Source of the DNA: Pseudomonas putida
Lineage (GTDB): Bacteria > Pseudomonadota > Gammaproteobacteria > Pseudomonadales > Pseudomonadaceae
Length of the DNA: 64,000 nucleotides
Reading direction: 5' to 3'
Assembly (NCBI RefSeq): GCF_016406145.1
Contig: NZ_CP066306.1
Span: 2,542,001-2,606,000 of the forward strand
Shown: piece after piece, positions 9,778-18,811 of the stretch
Numbering within the stretch: the first letter of the stretch is position 1
Layout: each line of letters opens with the position of its first letter
The notes under the pieces: model-generated
What the model saw: only the letters and a program-made list of their open reading frames with translations
Database searches by the model: none
Told to the model about the DNA's origin: nothing
Made by a program: the position numbers and the translations under genes

Positions 9778-9817
9778 CTTATCACTCTTCGTTGGCTGCT
9801 GGGGCTAGCTTCAGCAT
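9778..9817 (+). repeat. Right copy of 40-bp direct repeat flanking the Hachiman operon
   Basis: Matches 4521-4560 at 34 of 40 positions by hand, including a 23-base block with one mismatch (CTTATCACTC then TCGTTGGCTGCT). It lies 380 bases after the hamB stop codon. Confidence 0.65.
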
Positions 9818-9985
9818 AACTGCCGCCAGCCCTTGGGACCTAGGCACGACTCACTCAGAAACCAGGGGCGCTCTGGTTTCTGAATGTTCAATGCGCCTCA
9901 CTCCAGGACCGACTAATAGCCGTAAACAGCCAGGGGCTTCGAACCGCTGGATATGAATGCTTGCACACCGGGTGACTTCCTTGCG

Positions 9986-11947
9986 TCAAGCCAGCCTGAA
10001 ACGGCTGACCAGCACCTGCTGATGCTCGGCGAGTCGCGCCAGTTCCTGGCTGGTGACAGCAGTCTGCTGTGCGCCGGCGCTGACCTGGATCACCAGGTCG
10101 TTGATGCCCGTGACGTTACGGTTAATATCTTCGGATACGGCGCTCTGTTCCTCGGCGGCTGACGCGATCTGAATGTTTCGGTCGTTGATGCTCGCGACAC
10201 CTTCGTTTATCGCAGCAAGCAGTTCACCGGCACGGCCGATTCGGCGGGCTCCGTCCTGAGCCTTGGCCAGGGTCACGTGCATGGACGTGCTCGCTCGGTC
10301 GGACCCGGCTTGCAGGTTGCTGATCATTTGCTGGATGCTGCCGGTCGATTCTTGAGTCTTCTGGGCCAGGGTGCGCACTTCCGATGCGACAACGGCGAAG
10401 CCTCGGCCATGGTCACCGGCGCGCGCCGCCTCGATGGCCGCATTCAAGGCCAGCAGGTTGGTTTGCTCGGCAATGTCCCGAATGACATCCAGTACCGAGG
10501 AAATCGTATCGCTCTCCTGTTTCAGTTCGCCGAGGATGGTCGCGGTATGCTGCGCTTGTGCCGACAACTCACGAATCAATCCTACGGTGCTTTCGATCTC
10601 GCTGCGTCCCTGGGCCGTACTAGCATGAATTTGTTGCGACAGGTTCGCAGCAGCGCTAGTGCTCTGGGCCACTTCACGTACTGTGGCGCTCATCTCGTTG
10701 ATGGCGGTCGCCACCAGTTCGGTGCTCTGACGCTGTTGCTCGACGCTGCGGCTGGTCTGCAGGGTGACCGCAGAGGACTCATCGGCAGCAGTGGCCACTT
10801 GAGCGGTCGCGTGACCGATCTCCTGGATGATGTCGGTGATTTCGTGGGCCATGCGGTTGAGGTTGTCAGCGATATGGCCAAACTCATCCTGGCTGCGATA
10901 GCGAGTCCTGGCGGTGAGGTCACGTTCGGCAAGGCTTGCCAGTACAGCATTGATGTCCCGTACGGCCCCGCCGATCGTGCGGATGATACGCCACGAGAAC
11001 AGCCCGGCTAGCAGCACTGCCGCCAGTGTACCGGCAAGCGTCAGCCACAATGCGCGCTTGGCATGCTGGAGCGCCTGGTTGGCCAATGCGGCGACATTGG
11101 CCGCCAATGCATGTTCCACCGTGCTCATCTGGTCGATGCGTCGGGTCGAGGTTTCAAACCAGCTGTCGGGCTTGATGCCGAGGGGTTGACCCAGCGGTGT
11201 CTCGATGGCCACCCGCTGTAAGCGAGCTACTTCAAGGGCATCGGCTGTGTGCAGAACCGTCTCGAACTGCTTCAGGGAGGCTGCGGATGCTTGGCGACGG
11301 AAGCCGTCGGCATAGGCGGAGAACTCTCCCAGGTTGCGACTGAAACGGGACAAAAGCACTTCATTGAAATGGTCCTGGCTGAACACGATGCCAAGCAGCG
11401 CACGTTCCCGACCGGCGCGCTCCTTCAGTTCGATGAACTGGTTGAGTGCTGCGAGGGCATGCACGACGGCAATATCATTGACTTGGTTCTCCAGTGCCTG
11501 GGTAAAGCTGATCAATTGCTGGATCATGTTCGTGTAGCGGGTGCCGGATTCGCTACTATCGATCGCCAGTCGATCTATCTGTTCGCGGGTGTCGGCCAGG
11601 TGCTCGATAGCCGCAAGTAACTTCTCGTTATCATCCTGTTTTGCGTCGGGCAGGCGGCGCACAGCAGCAATGGCCTGGTCACTGTTCTTGCGCAGTTGTT
11701 GCAGGCGATCCTGCAGGCTGGTGCCGCGGCTACCAATGAAGATGCCACTGGCTCCCCGTTCGCGCTGCAGGGCGGTAATCAATTGACTCAGGCCATCGAC
11801 AGTACTGCTCGCGCTGACGGTGGACTGCATGTCGCGCACGGCACGGTAGTTGTCAGTGGCATACAGGCTGGAGAGACACAGGAACCCCAGGAGTGGAAAG
11901 ATCAATATCAGCAACAGCTTCAGGCGAAGGGGGGCATTGGACAGCAT
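9986..11947 (-). CDS. Methyl-accepting chemotaxis protein with NIT sensor domain
   Basis: A 653-residue membrane chemoreceptor. Residues about 8-28 form the first membrane segment. The periplasmic part (about 30-300) contains [20 protein letters not shown], the signature start of the NIT domain, which in characterised proteins senses nitrate or nitrite. A second membrane segment (about 305-325) is followed by HAMP and the cytoplasmic signalling helices; the hairpin tip is [18 protein letters not shown]. The ATG has GAGG 8 bases upstream. It is a single gene, not in an operon. The actual ligand cannot be told from the sequence. Confidence 0.88.
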   Translation of the reverse strand: MLSNAPLRLKLLLILIFPLLGFLCLSSLYATDNYRAVRDMQSTVSASSTVDGLSQLITALQRERGASGIFIGSRGTSLQDRLQQLRKNSDQAIAAVRRLPDAKQDDNEKLLAAIEHLADTREQIDRLAIDSSESGTRYTNMIQQLISFTQALENQVNDIAVVHALAALNQFIELKERAGRERALLGIVFSQDHFNEVLLSRFSRNLGEFSAYADGFRRQASAASLKQFETVLHTADALEVARLQRVAIETPLGQPLGIKPDSWFETSTRRIDQMSTVEHALAANVAALANQALQHAKRALWLTLAGTLAAVLLAGLFSWRIIRTIGGAVRDINAVLASLAERDLTARTRYRSQDEFGHIADNLNRMAHEITDIIQEIGHATAQVATAADESSAVTLQTSRSVEQQRQSTELVATAINEMSATVREVAQSTSAAANLSQQIHASTAQGRSEIESTVGLIRELSAQAQHTATILGELKQESDTISSVLDVIRDIAEQTNLLALNAAIEAARAGDHGRGFAVVASEVRTLAQKTQESTGSIQQMISNLQAGSDRASTSMHVTLAKAQDGARRIGRAGELLAAINEGVASINDRNIQIASAAEEQSAVSEDINRNVTGINDLVIQVSAGAQQTAVTSQELARLAEHQQVLVSRFRLA

Positions 11948-13115
11948 GCTTATGGCCTCAAAAAGAAGGAGAGCTATTCAGTAGGCATCTGAGCGTTCGG
12001 TCTCATACAAAGAACGTCTGCCTGGACAGCAACTGATGCCCGGTCGCGAGACCACTACTGGCCCTCCAATGGGGGACTGGCGGGAGTCCGGGACGCCGCT
12101 CGCAGCTACCAGTTCAGTGATGCAGGCCAGCCCGCAGGCGTTGGTCAAGGGACGCCCATGTCATGTCGGGGACCTAACTCACCTCTGCAAATACCTCGCC
12201 ACCGATAAGCGTCAGCAGTGGGTCGGAGCTAACCGTGAGACCGATCATTGATCGAGTTGAAATGGTCGAGGTCCAGCAACATCGAATCGCCTCTGATTTC
12301 GCCATGACCCTTCAATTTTGTGCGACCTACAAATTCCCCTCAGGAGTCGCGCCAAGGATTGGCTGCGAAGTGCACGTTCGGATATGCACATCAAGCTGAC
12401 TGATCTGGGCTGTTCGACGATGGTCGGCCCCCAGCCTTACGAGAAGCGGCTATGTGGCTACTTGTAGAAGCCTCAATATCACTCGACGAGGTCATCCACG
12501 ATCTTGTGTGGAGGCCAAGTAGCGTCGTGCGATTCGATATGGCGAGCTCGTTCGCACCACAAACAGTGCACGCCGATAGGGGCAATATGTTCGCCTACGC
12601 GATGTGCAATGCCGGAGAGCGATCATTCGTCATCAGTTGGTGCTGTTCCGATTGGATGGAACGTGTTGCTGGCGAAAAGAGAGAATCGGAAAAGCTCGCT
12701 TGGTCCCTAAAAAGGGGGGGGCGCTGCAGTTTTGTGCATCGATCAGAGCAGTTGCACCTTTGGGGCGCAATAGGCTGGTGTATGTCTAACTCTTAGGCTC
12801 CCACGATCGGAGGCCGAGAGGCACTCGCCATCTAGGTAGTTACGCTGCAACTGAAATTTGAATGGCCTAGCCAATCTGGTCATAAGTCGGAGGGTGATAG
12901 CTTCATCTGGATTGCGCTTGCATTCGAGGAGCATGGTTCGGCGCGGCTTTTGCGCTGATGTGAGCGACGAAGAAATTCGCTGCATTCTTCGTCGCTCACA
13001 TCGATCAGAGCAGTGGCTCAGTCAGTTGTCATACCATTGCTTCAGGCATTACTGATGCTACGAGCGGTGTTTGAGAAGCGCCACACCAGGTCAGACTATT
13101 CTGATCACATCAAGG
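11948..13115. other. 1.1-kb stretch without a supported gene
   Basis: Only short, overlapping open frames on both strands, none recognisable. It must contain the promoter of the chemoreceptor gene at its left end. It holds a strong hairpin (12957-13002) and an 18-base direct repeat (12738-12755 and 13000-13017, 17 of 18 identical). A run of seven G lies near 12714-12720. It may be a decayed insertion. Confidence 0.5.
12957..13002. repeat. Perfect 18-bp inverted repeat
   Basis: GATGTGAGCGACGAAGAA at 12957-12974 is mirrored exactly at 12985-13002, with a 10-base loop. It lies 114 bases beyond the stop of the leftward aminotransferase gene, so it could act as its terminator, but there is no T run on either side. 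A relic of a mobile element is the other reading. Confidence 0.75.
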
Positions 13116-14507
13116 TCAAATCTTGAGCTCGCCCATAACACTTAAGACTGCACGGTGAGCAATGTCGATTATCCGGTCGACTTCTTCTCGGGTGGTGACC
13201 AGTGGTGGTGCGAAGCCAAGGATTTCGCCATGCGGCATAGCACGGGCGATCAGACCGCGATCACGGGCCGCCTTGGAAATACGCGCACCGACTTTCAGCG
13301 ACGGGTCCAGGCGCGTCTTGGTGAGCGGGTCGGCGACGAACTCTATGGCCGCCATCAAGCCCACGCCACGCACCTCACCCACGATCGGCAGCGCGCCGAA
13401 GGTTTCCTGCATGGACTTCTGGAAGTACTCGCCGACCCTTGCCGCGTTGCCCGGAATGTCTTCCTGCTCGACGATGTCCAGCACCGCATTGGCAGCTGCG
13501 ACCCCGATGGGGTGACCGGAATAGGTGTAGCCGTGGGAGAACGCCCCCACTTTGTCCGCACCTTCCTCCATGACCTTGTAAACCTTCTCACCCACGATCG
13601 AGGCGGAGAGCGGCGCATAGGCTGAGGTCAGGCCCTTGGCTACCGTGATCAGGTCAGGCTCGATGTCGTACTTATCGCAGCCGAACATGGCGCCGGTACG
13701 GCCGAAGCCGGTGATGACTTCATCGGCAATCAGCAGGATGTCGTACTTTTTCAGGATCGGCTGAATGGCTGCCCAGTATCCAGCGGGTGGTGGGGTGATG
13801 CCGCCGGTACCCAGCACCGGCTCGGCAATGAATGCACCGATGGTGTCGGGGCCTTCGCGCAGGATCAGTTCCTCCAGCTCGTTAGCTCGACGCTGCGAGA
13901 ACTGTTGTTCGGTCTCACCTGGTTCGGCACCCCAGTAGTAGTGCGCAGCGCCGGTTCGCAAGATACCGGAGACCGGCAGGTCCATGAAGTCGTGGTAGAA
14001 CGACATACCGGTCATGGAGCCCGAAACGACTGAGCAGCCATGGTAACCGCGATCACGGGAAATGATCTTTTTCTTCTTCGGCAGACCACGCAGGTTGTTG
14101 TAGTACCAGACCAGCTTGGCTTGGGTTTCGTTGGCGTCGGAGCCCGACAGGCCGTAAAACACCTTGCTCATCTTGCCCGGGGCCATTTTTACCAGCCGAT
14201 CGGACAGCCGCGCCAACTCGTCGGTGGTGTGCGCGGCATAGGTATGGTAGTACGCGAGCTTGTGGGCCTGGCGGGAGATGGCTTCGGCTACCTCGGTGCG
14301 GCCGTAGCCGACGTTCATGCAATACAAGCCGGCGAAGCCGTCGATGTACTCACGGCCGGTCGCGTCTGTGATGGTGATGCCTTTGCCGGTCTCGACGATT
14401 GTTGGGTCTCCCAGTTTCCCGGAAGCGAAGTCCTTCAGGTGGGTGAACGGGTGCAGTACCGCGCCACGATCCTGGGCCGAAACGAGGTCGATCTTTTGCT
14501 TATCCAT
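13116..14507 (-). CDS. Class III aminotransferase (omega-amino acid:pyruvate type)
   Basis: A 463-residue PLP enzyme of the class III aminotransferase family. It has the GSDANET motif near residue 124, LIADEVITGFGRTG near 257, and the Schiff-base lysine in VAKGLTSAYAPL near 287. Such enzymes move a terminal amino group from beta-alanine, GABA or polyamine products to pyruvate or 2-oxoglutarate, giving a semialdehyde. The next upstream gene is a semialdehyde dehydrogenase 21 bases away, the usual partner that oxidises this product. AGGAG lies 8 bases before the ATG. The precise amino donor is not determinable. Confidence 0.85.
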   Translation of the reverse strand: MDKQKIDLVSAQDRGAVLHPFTHLKDFASGKLGDPTIVETGKGITITDATGREYIDGFAGLYCMNVGYGRTEVAEAISRQAHKLAYYHTYAAHTTDELARLSDRLVKMAPGKMSKVFYGLSGSDANETQAKLVWYYNNLRGLPKKKKIISRDRGYHGCSVVSGSMTGMSFYHDFMDLPVSGILRTGAAHYYWGAEPGETEQQFSQRRANELEELILREGPDTIGAFIAEPVLGTGGITPPPAGYWAAIQPILKKYDILLIADEVITGFGRTGAMFGCDKYDIEPDLITVAKGLTSAYAPLSASIVGEKVYKVMEEGADKVGAFSHGYTYSGHPIGVAAANAVLDIVEQEDIPGNAARVGEYFQKSMQETFGALPIVGEVRGVGLMAAIEFVADPLTKTRLDPSLKVGARISKAARDRGLIARAMPHGEILGFAPPLVTTREEVDRIIDIAHRAVLSVMGELKI

Positions 14508-14528
14508 GGTTGTTCTCCTGTTATTTGA

Positions 14529-16001
14529 TCAAAGGCCGCCGACGCAGACGTATTTAAGTTCCATGTACTCGGCCAGGCCATGTTTGGAGCCTTCCCGGCC
14601 CAGGCCGGACTGTTTCCAGCCACCGAAAGGAATCGGTGCTCCGGTGAATTTCGCCGTGTTGAGCGCGACCATGCCGTACTCCAACTGCTCGGAGACGCGC
14701 GCCGCGCGCTTCAGATCATTGGTGTAGACATAAGCCGCCAGGCCGTACTCGGTTTCATTGGCGCGCTGAACGACCTCATGCTCGCTGTCGAACGGTAGGA
14801 TCGCCGCGACCGGGCCGAAGGTTTCTTCAAACGCGATGTCCATTTCATCGGTGACATCCGCTAGCACGGTCGGCAGGACGAAACTGCTGCCCAGGTTGTG
14901 ATCCAGGCCACCGCACATCAGCCGTGCGCCCAGCGAAATCGCATTGCCAATATGGTCACGGCATTTGTTGGCAACGCTGACACGCGTCATCGGGCCGATA
15001 TCCACACCCTCTGCCAGGCCGTGACCGACACGCAGTGACTTGGCCAGCCGAGTGAACTCGGTGACGAAGGCGTCATAGTGGCTGCGCTGCACGTAGATGC
15101 GGTTGGCGGCCAGACAGTCCTGGCCAGAAGTGGCAAACTTGGCGGCGATGCACGCTGTGGCGGCTTCGTTCACGTCGGCGTCATCGAAGACAATGAAAGG
15201 CGCGTGCCCACCCAGTTCAAGCGAGACCTTTTTCACCGTGTCGGCGGACTGGCGCAGCAGAATCCGGCCGACTTCGGTAGAGCCAGTGAAGCTGAAGGCT
15301 CTCACCTCGGTGTGCTGAAGCAACTGCTTGGACAGTTTCGGCGCGTCGCCGGTGACCACCTGGAATACCCCGGCCGGGAGCCCGGCTTCTTCGGCGAGCC
15401 TCGCCAAGGCGAGCGCGGAAAGGGGCGTTTCTGGCGCCGGCTTGATGATCATCGGGCAGCCGGCTGCAAGTGCCGCGCCGGCTTTGCGGGTGATCATAGC
15501 GTTCGGAAAATTCCAAGGCGTGACTGCTGCAGTGACGCCAATGGGTTGCAGCCGGGTAGTGAGCTGACTACCCGGCAGATGGCTAGGGATCGATTCTGCG
15601 TAGCTGCGCTCGCCTTCTGCTGCGAACCACTCCAGGAAGTTGGCACCGTAGTCGATCTCACCGAGGGACTCGGCGTAGGGCTTGCCTTGCTCGGCCGACA
15701 TGATGGTCGCAAGGTACTGGCAATGCTCACGGGTCAGCGCTGCCCATTTGCGCAGCAGATTGCCGCGCTGAGCTGGCAGCAGTGCACGCCAACTGACGAA
15801 GGCTTCGCTGGCCGCCTCCACTGCACGGTCGATCCAGTGCTCGTCGCAATGGGCGACGTGGGCAATGACCTCGTCGGTAGCAGGATCGGTGACGGCCAAG
15901 TGTCCTTCGCCATGAATCCATTGCCCTGCTATGTAGGCACGCAGTTCCAGGAGATCTGGACGGCTCAACTGTTGTAACGCTGCCGTTGCACGATTTTTCA
16001 T
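14529..16001 (-). CDS. NAD(P)-dependent succinate-semialdehyde dehydrogenase family protein
   Basis: A 490-residue aldehyde dehydrogenase of the GabD subfamily. It shows TPWNFPNAM near residue 165, the nucleotide-fold FTGSTEVG near 239, the catalytic-base region LELGGHAPF near 262, the nucleophile in TSGQDCLA near 295, and ETFGPVA near 394. It most likely oxidises the semialdehyde made by the aminotransferase encoded just downstream, feeding a dicarboxylic acid to the TCA cycle. Start is supported by GAGG 9 bases upstream. Substrate chain length (C3 to C5) is open. Confidence 0.85.
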   Translation of the reverse strand: MKNRATAALQQLSRPDLLELRAYIAGQWIHGEGHLAVTDPATDEVIAHVAHCDEHWIDRAVEAASEAFVSWRALLPAQRGNLLRKWAALTREHCQYLATIMSAEQGKPYAESLGEIDYGANFLEWFAAEGERSYAESIPSHLPGSQLTTRLQPIGVTAAVTPWNFPNAMITRKAGAALAAGCPMIIKPAPETPLSALALARLAEEAGLPAGVFQVVTGDAPKLSKQLLQHTEVRAFSFTGSTEVGRILLRQSADTVKKVSLELGGHAPFIVFDDADVNEAATACIAAKFATSGQDCLAANRIYVQRSHYDAFVTEFTRLAKSLRVGHGLAEGVDIGPMTRVSVANKCRDHIGNAISLGARLMCGGLDHNLGSSFVLPTVLADVTDEMDIAFEETFGPVAAILPFDSEHEVVQRANETEYGLAAYVYTNDLKRAARVSEQLEYGMVALNTAKFTGAPIPFGGWKQSGLGREGSKHGLAEYMELKYVCVGGL

Positions 16002-16054
16002 TATTTTTTGCCTCGGTTTTTCCGGCGTGAGGGTTTGCTCATGCGGCGAGCATT

Positions 16055-16076
16055 ACGCGGGATGTGGATCCCGCGT
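16055..16076. terminator. Hairpin between DUF1185 gene and dehydrogenase gene
   Basis: ACGCGGGAT / ATCCCGCGT, 9-base perfect arms with a GTGG loop, in the 124-base gap between two genes that read leftwards. It has no T run, so it may attenuate transcription or shield the RNA end rather than stop transcription fully. Confidence 0.55.
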
Positions 16077-16125
16077 GTGGAACTGCCGACGCAAAGGAAC
16101 AGTCGTCAGATGTTCATGCGGGATG

Positions 16126-16716
16126 TCAGGCACGCTTGCGTTCTGCGGCAATATCTTCCAGGTCCTTGAATCGATCGCCGATGCGTGGGTGGACACGCCC
16201 GCCATCACTGGCACCAATGGCGATGACAATCTCGTCAGGGCCAGGTGCGTCGGCGATCTGGAAGGTGGAGGTGATGAAGTGCGAGCGCTTACCCGTCTCG
16301 GACTTGTGGATCATCGGTACGCTGAGCAACGCGCCCGCGCCAACCCGGGTGTTGATGAAGCTGAGAAACGCCGTGCCATCCACCGCCTCGCGGTACACGT
16401 CGCCAAAGCGCAGGGTGTGGATCAGTGCGGCGGCGTGCTCGATCTCGCCGCTGGTGCCCACCACCGCGGCTTTCCCATAGGCCTGTACGTGCTCTTTGGG
16501 CAGGTGGGCCACCAGCGCCGCGGACATCATTTTGCCCAACTCGGGTGCCAGGCGAACGATCTCGGGACTCAGGTCTTCGACGAAACCTTCGCCGGCCCAA
16601 GGGTTGCGCAGCACGGCCGCGACAACCACCGAGGTAATCGGCCTGGGTGCGTCCTTGCCGCCTTCCTGATGGGTAGTTTCGATAAACGTCACGATCTTGC
16701 GGATATCAGCGGGCAT
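16126..16716 (-). CDS. DUF1185 'amino acid synthesis' family protein
   Basis: About 196 residues starting MPADIRKIVTFIETTHQEGG. The family (PF06684) is poorly characterised and is named after a gene linked to amino acid metabolism. Recognisable stretches are an ITSVVVAAVLRNPWAG segment, KAAVVGTSGEIEHAAALIH, and IHKSETGKRSHFITSTFQIADAPGPDE split across the second half. I chose the ATG at 16716 because GGAGG stands 5 bases upstream; a longer frame reaches 16797 but overlaps the divergent promoter region. It heads the leftward catabolic genes and is divergent from the PucR-type regulator, its likely controller. Confidence 0.75.
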   Translation of the reverse strand: MPADIRKIVTFIETTHQEGGKDAPRPITSVVVAAVLRNPWAGEGFVEDLSPEIVRLAPELGKMMSAALVAHLPKEHVQAYGKAAVVGTSGEIEHAAALIHTLRFGDVYREAVDGTAFLSFINTRVGAGALLSVPMIHKSETGKRSHFITSTFQIADAPGPDEIVIAIGASDGGRVHPRIGDRFKDLEDIAAERKRA

Positions 16717-16858
16717 CAAAGCCTCCAGGACAGTGGGCCATGTGGAATTGAAGGCCATGCTAGTCACTGATTCGGAGCGAATCTTCCGTCGAACCATCGC
16801 AAGATTCTGTTATTTTTCCTCTGATTCGATTAATCCTTATCGGTGGAAGGGGTCCCCG

Positions 16859-18652
16859 ATGCCTGAACAACAAGAAAAAATCACGGCGTTGCGGCGGGTG
16901 GCGAGCCAGATCAGTTCCGACGAGGACCTGGAATCGTTGCTCGGTGAGTTGACCCGCTCAGCCTGCCAGCAAGGCGGCTGGGATCTAGGGTCTGTGATGT
17001 GCATTGATCTCGCTCACGGTTACGGTGTGGTCATGGCACGGTATGAGAGCAGCCGTTTGCCGCAGAAAATGCAGGACCGCTGGGAACTGGCGACCAGTCC
17101 CTCGCTAATCGCGTTGCAGAGTGGGGAGCCGGTCTACATCCGCGATGCCCAGCACACGACACGCTTTCCGGGCTATCGGCGTGACGCCCTGGCACGCAAC
17201 TACCGAACCGTACTGGCCCTGCCGATGCCCAGCAGCGACGCTGAAGGACGTCCGATGGTGCTCACTGTCATTTCTCGCTCGGTCAGGGAGGTGGCCGAGG
17301 AGGACCTGACCTTCATGGCCGCGGTGGTTGATCTGGGGGCGATCGCGGTGGACCGTGCCCATCGACGCCGTGCGCAACTGGAAGCCAATGAGCAGTTACA
17401 ACGCATCCTCGGTTCGCAGCGTTCGCTGTTACGCAACGTGCTGGCGGGCGACTCGTTGCAAGCCTTGGCCGCCACCCTGGGAGAGTTGCTCGGTGGTGCG
17501 GTACTGGTGGCGGATTTCTCCGCCGGCCACGTGGTCGGCTCGGCTTCGGCCTTGCCGGCGCTGTACGACGACACGCAATGGACACGCTGGCTGGCTGGCA
17601 GCGGCGGGCGCGAACTGCTGGGCTACATTCACGACACCTTGCAGCATCAGCGTGACGGTCAGGTGATGCTGCCGCTTGAGGGAGAGCATCGGCTCGCGGC
17701 GCACATCGAAGCGCTGACGGTGGATGATGAACAGGTCGGTGCGCTGCTGGTCGTGGGTGATGCGCCGCCCGACACCCTGCGCAAGCTGCTCCTGGAGAAC
17801 GCCTGCTTCGCCTTGAGCGTGCAATTGATGCGCAGCGTGATCCGCTACCGCTTTGAGACCCGCACCCTGACCGAGTTGTTTTCCGAGATCGTCGAGCGCC
17901 GCTTCCGCGATTCGGAGGATGTCCTCGCGCGCGCCCGGCGCCTCGGCTTGCCGTTGGCCGCGCCGCTGCGCATGTTAGTCGTGGATTTTGCAGGTCATGG
18001 AAGCCATCGAAACAATCTGATGCTCGAATGCAGTCGGCAGGTTTCCGGCCTGGCCAAGCAGTTGCAAGTGCCCATGCACATGGTCACCCTAGGTAGCGGC
18101 CTGGTTTGTCTACTGCCGGTAGACGCCGAGCAGGTGGCGGTGCAAGCGCGGTTTGGCCGGCGTATCGCCGATGCCCTCGGGCGTGTGCTAGGCCATGAGC
18201 CGATCGTGGTGCTGGGAGAAACGTTCGAGGGGCTCGAGCCTTTGGCCATCGAGTGGGAGCGCTGTTGGCGGATGATCCGCGTGGCCCGTGACTACGGGCG
18301 CAGCGGCATGCTCGAAATGCCGGACCTGGGTGCGCTACCGCTGCTCATCGGCGCCGCCGACGCCACCGATGTGCGGCACTTCATTAGCGGCACTCTGGGC
18401 AAGCTGATCGAGTATGACAAGCGCAACTCTGCACCTTACCTGGAGACCGTGACGGCTTACCTGCGCTCAGGTTGTCGCAGCCAGTTGGCCGCCGATGCGA
18501 TGGGCTTGCACGTGACCACGCTGCGTTACCGGCTGGCACGGATTCAAGAGCTGTTCGGTCTGGACTTCGATACTCCTGAGCGGCGTTTCGCCCTTGAACT
18601 AGCGCTGCAGTTACACCAACTGACTACCGGCGCAGAACTCGGCAAAAGATGA
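16859..18652 (+). CDS. PucR/CdaR-type transcriptional regulator with GAF domain
   Basis: About 597 residues. The N-terminal part (about 10-175) looks like a GAF sensor domain. The C-terminus has the PucR helix-turn-helix (HTH_30): VTAYLRSGCRSQLAADAMGLHVTTLRYRLARIQELFG, read here in parts around residues 535-570. Members of this family activate purine, amine or sugar-acid catabolic genes when they bind a small molecule. The start at 16859 follows a purine-rich GGAAGGGG. It sits between the leftward DUF1185 operon and the rightward monooxygenase genes and is the obvious candidate regulator of both. Confidence 0.82.
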   Translation: MPEQQEKITALRRVASQISSDEDLESLLGELTRSACQQGGWDLGSVMCIDLAHGYGVVMARYESSRLPQKMQDRWELATSPSLIALQSGEPVYIRDAQHTTRFPGYRRDALARNYRTVLALPMPSSDAEGRPMVLTVISRSVREVAEEDLTFMAAVVDLGAIAVDRAHRRRAQLEANEQLQRILGSQRSLLRNVLAGDSLQALAATLGELLGGAVLVADFSAGHVVGSASALPALYDDTQWTRWLAGSGGRELLGYIHDTLQHQRDGQVMLPLEGEHRLAAHIEALTVDDEQVGALLVVGDAPPDTLRKLLLENACFALSVQLMRSVIRYRFETRTLTELFSEIVERRFRDSEDVLARARRLGLPLAAPLRMLVVDFAGHGSHRNNLMLECSRQVSGLAKQLQVPMHMVTLGSGLVCLLPVDAEQVAVQARFGRRIADALGRVLGHEPIVVLGETFEGLEPLAIEWERCWRMIRVARDYGRSGMLEMPDLGALPLLIGAADATDVRHFISGTLGKLIEYDKRNSAPYLETVTAYLRSGCRSQLAADAMGLHVTTLRYRLARIQELFGLDFDTPERRFALELALQLHQLTTGAELGKR

Positions 18653-18659
18653 GGGGCAG

Positions 18660-18689
18660 GACTACCTCGGGTGAGGCGCAGGGGTAGTC
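18660..18689. terminator. Hairpin after the PucR-type regulator gene
   Basis: GACTACC / GGTAGTC arms with a 16-base loop start 8 bases after the stop codon. The following bases are TGCTTTGCTCTT, a weak T-rich tail. Probably separates the regulator from the monooxygenase operon. Confidence 0.45.
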
Positions 18690-18811
18690 TGCTTTGCTCT
18701 TAAACCGAGAATAAATAACCGATTATTCCTCCATACCTAGGAAGAACCCTGCCTGTCACCGTCCCTATAGTTGACCTCAATCAATGCAACGGCATTCTTG
18801 AGGTGAGTGAC

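Larger units (their letters stand above)
9399..9985. other. Gene-poor stretch after hamB
   Basis: Nearly 600 bases holding only short open frames on both strands, none with a recognisable product or a good ribosome site. It contains a 30-bp palindrome (9701-9730) and the right copy of the 40-bp repeat (9778-9817). It is probably a junction or decayed mobile DNA between the defence island and the chemoreceptor gene. Confidence 0.55.

Noticed and set aside
12452..12796. 114-residue open frame in the gene desert
   Set aside because: No ribosome site, no recognisable motif, and competing frames on both strands.
15078..15977. Long plus-strand frames opposite the semialdehyde dehydrogenase and other metabolic genes
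   Set aside because: Typical antisense open frames in high-GC genes; the minus-strand protein has clear catalytic motifs.
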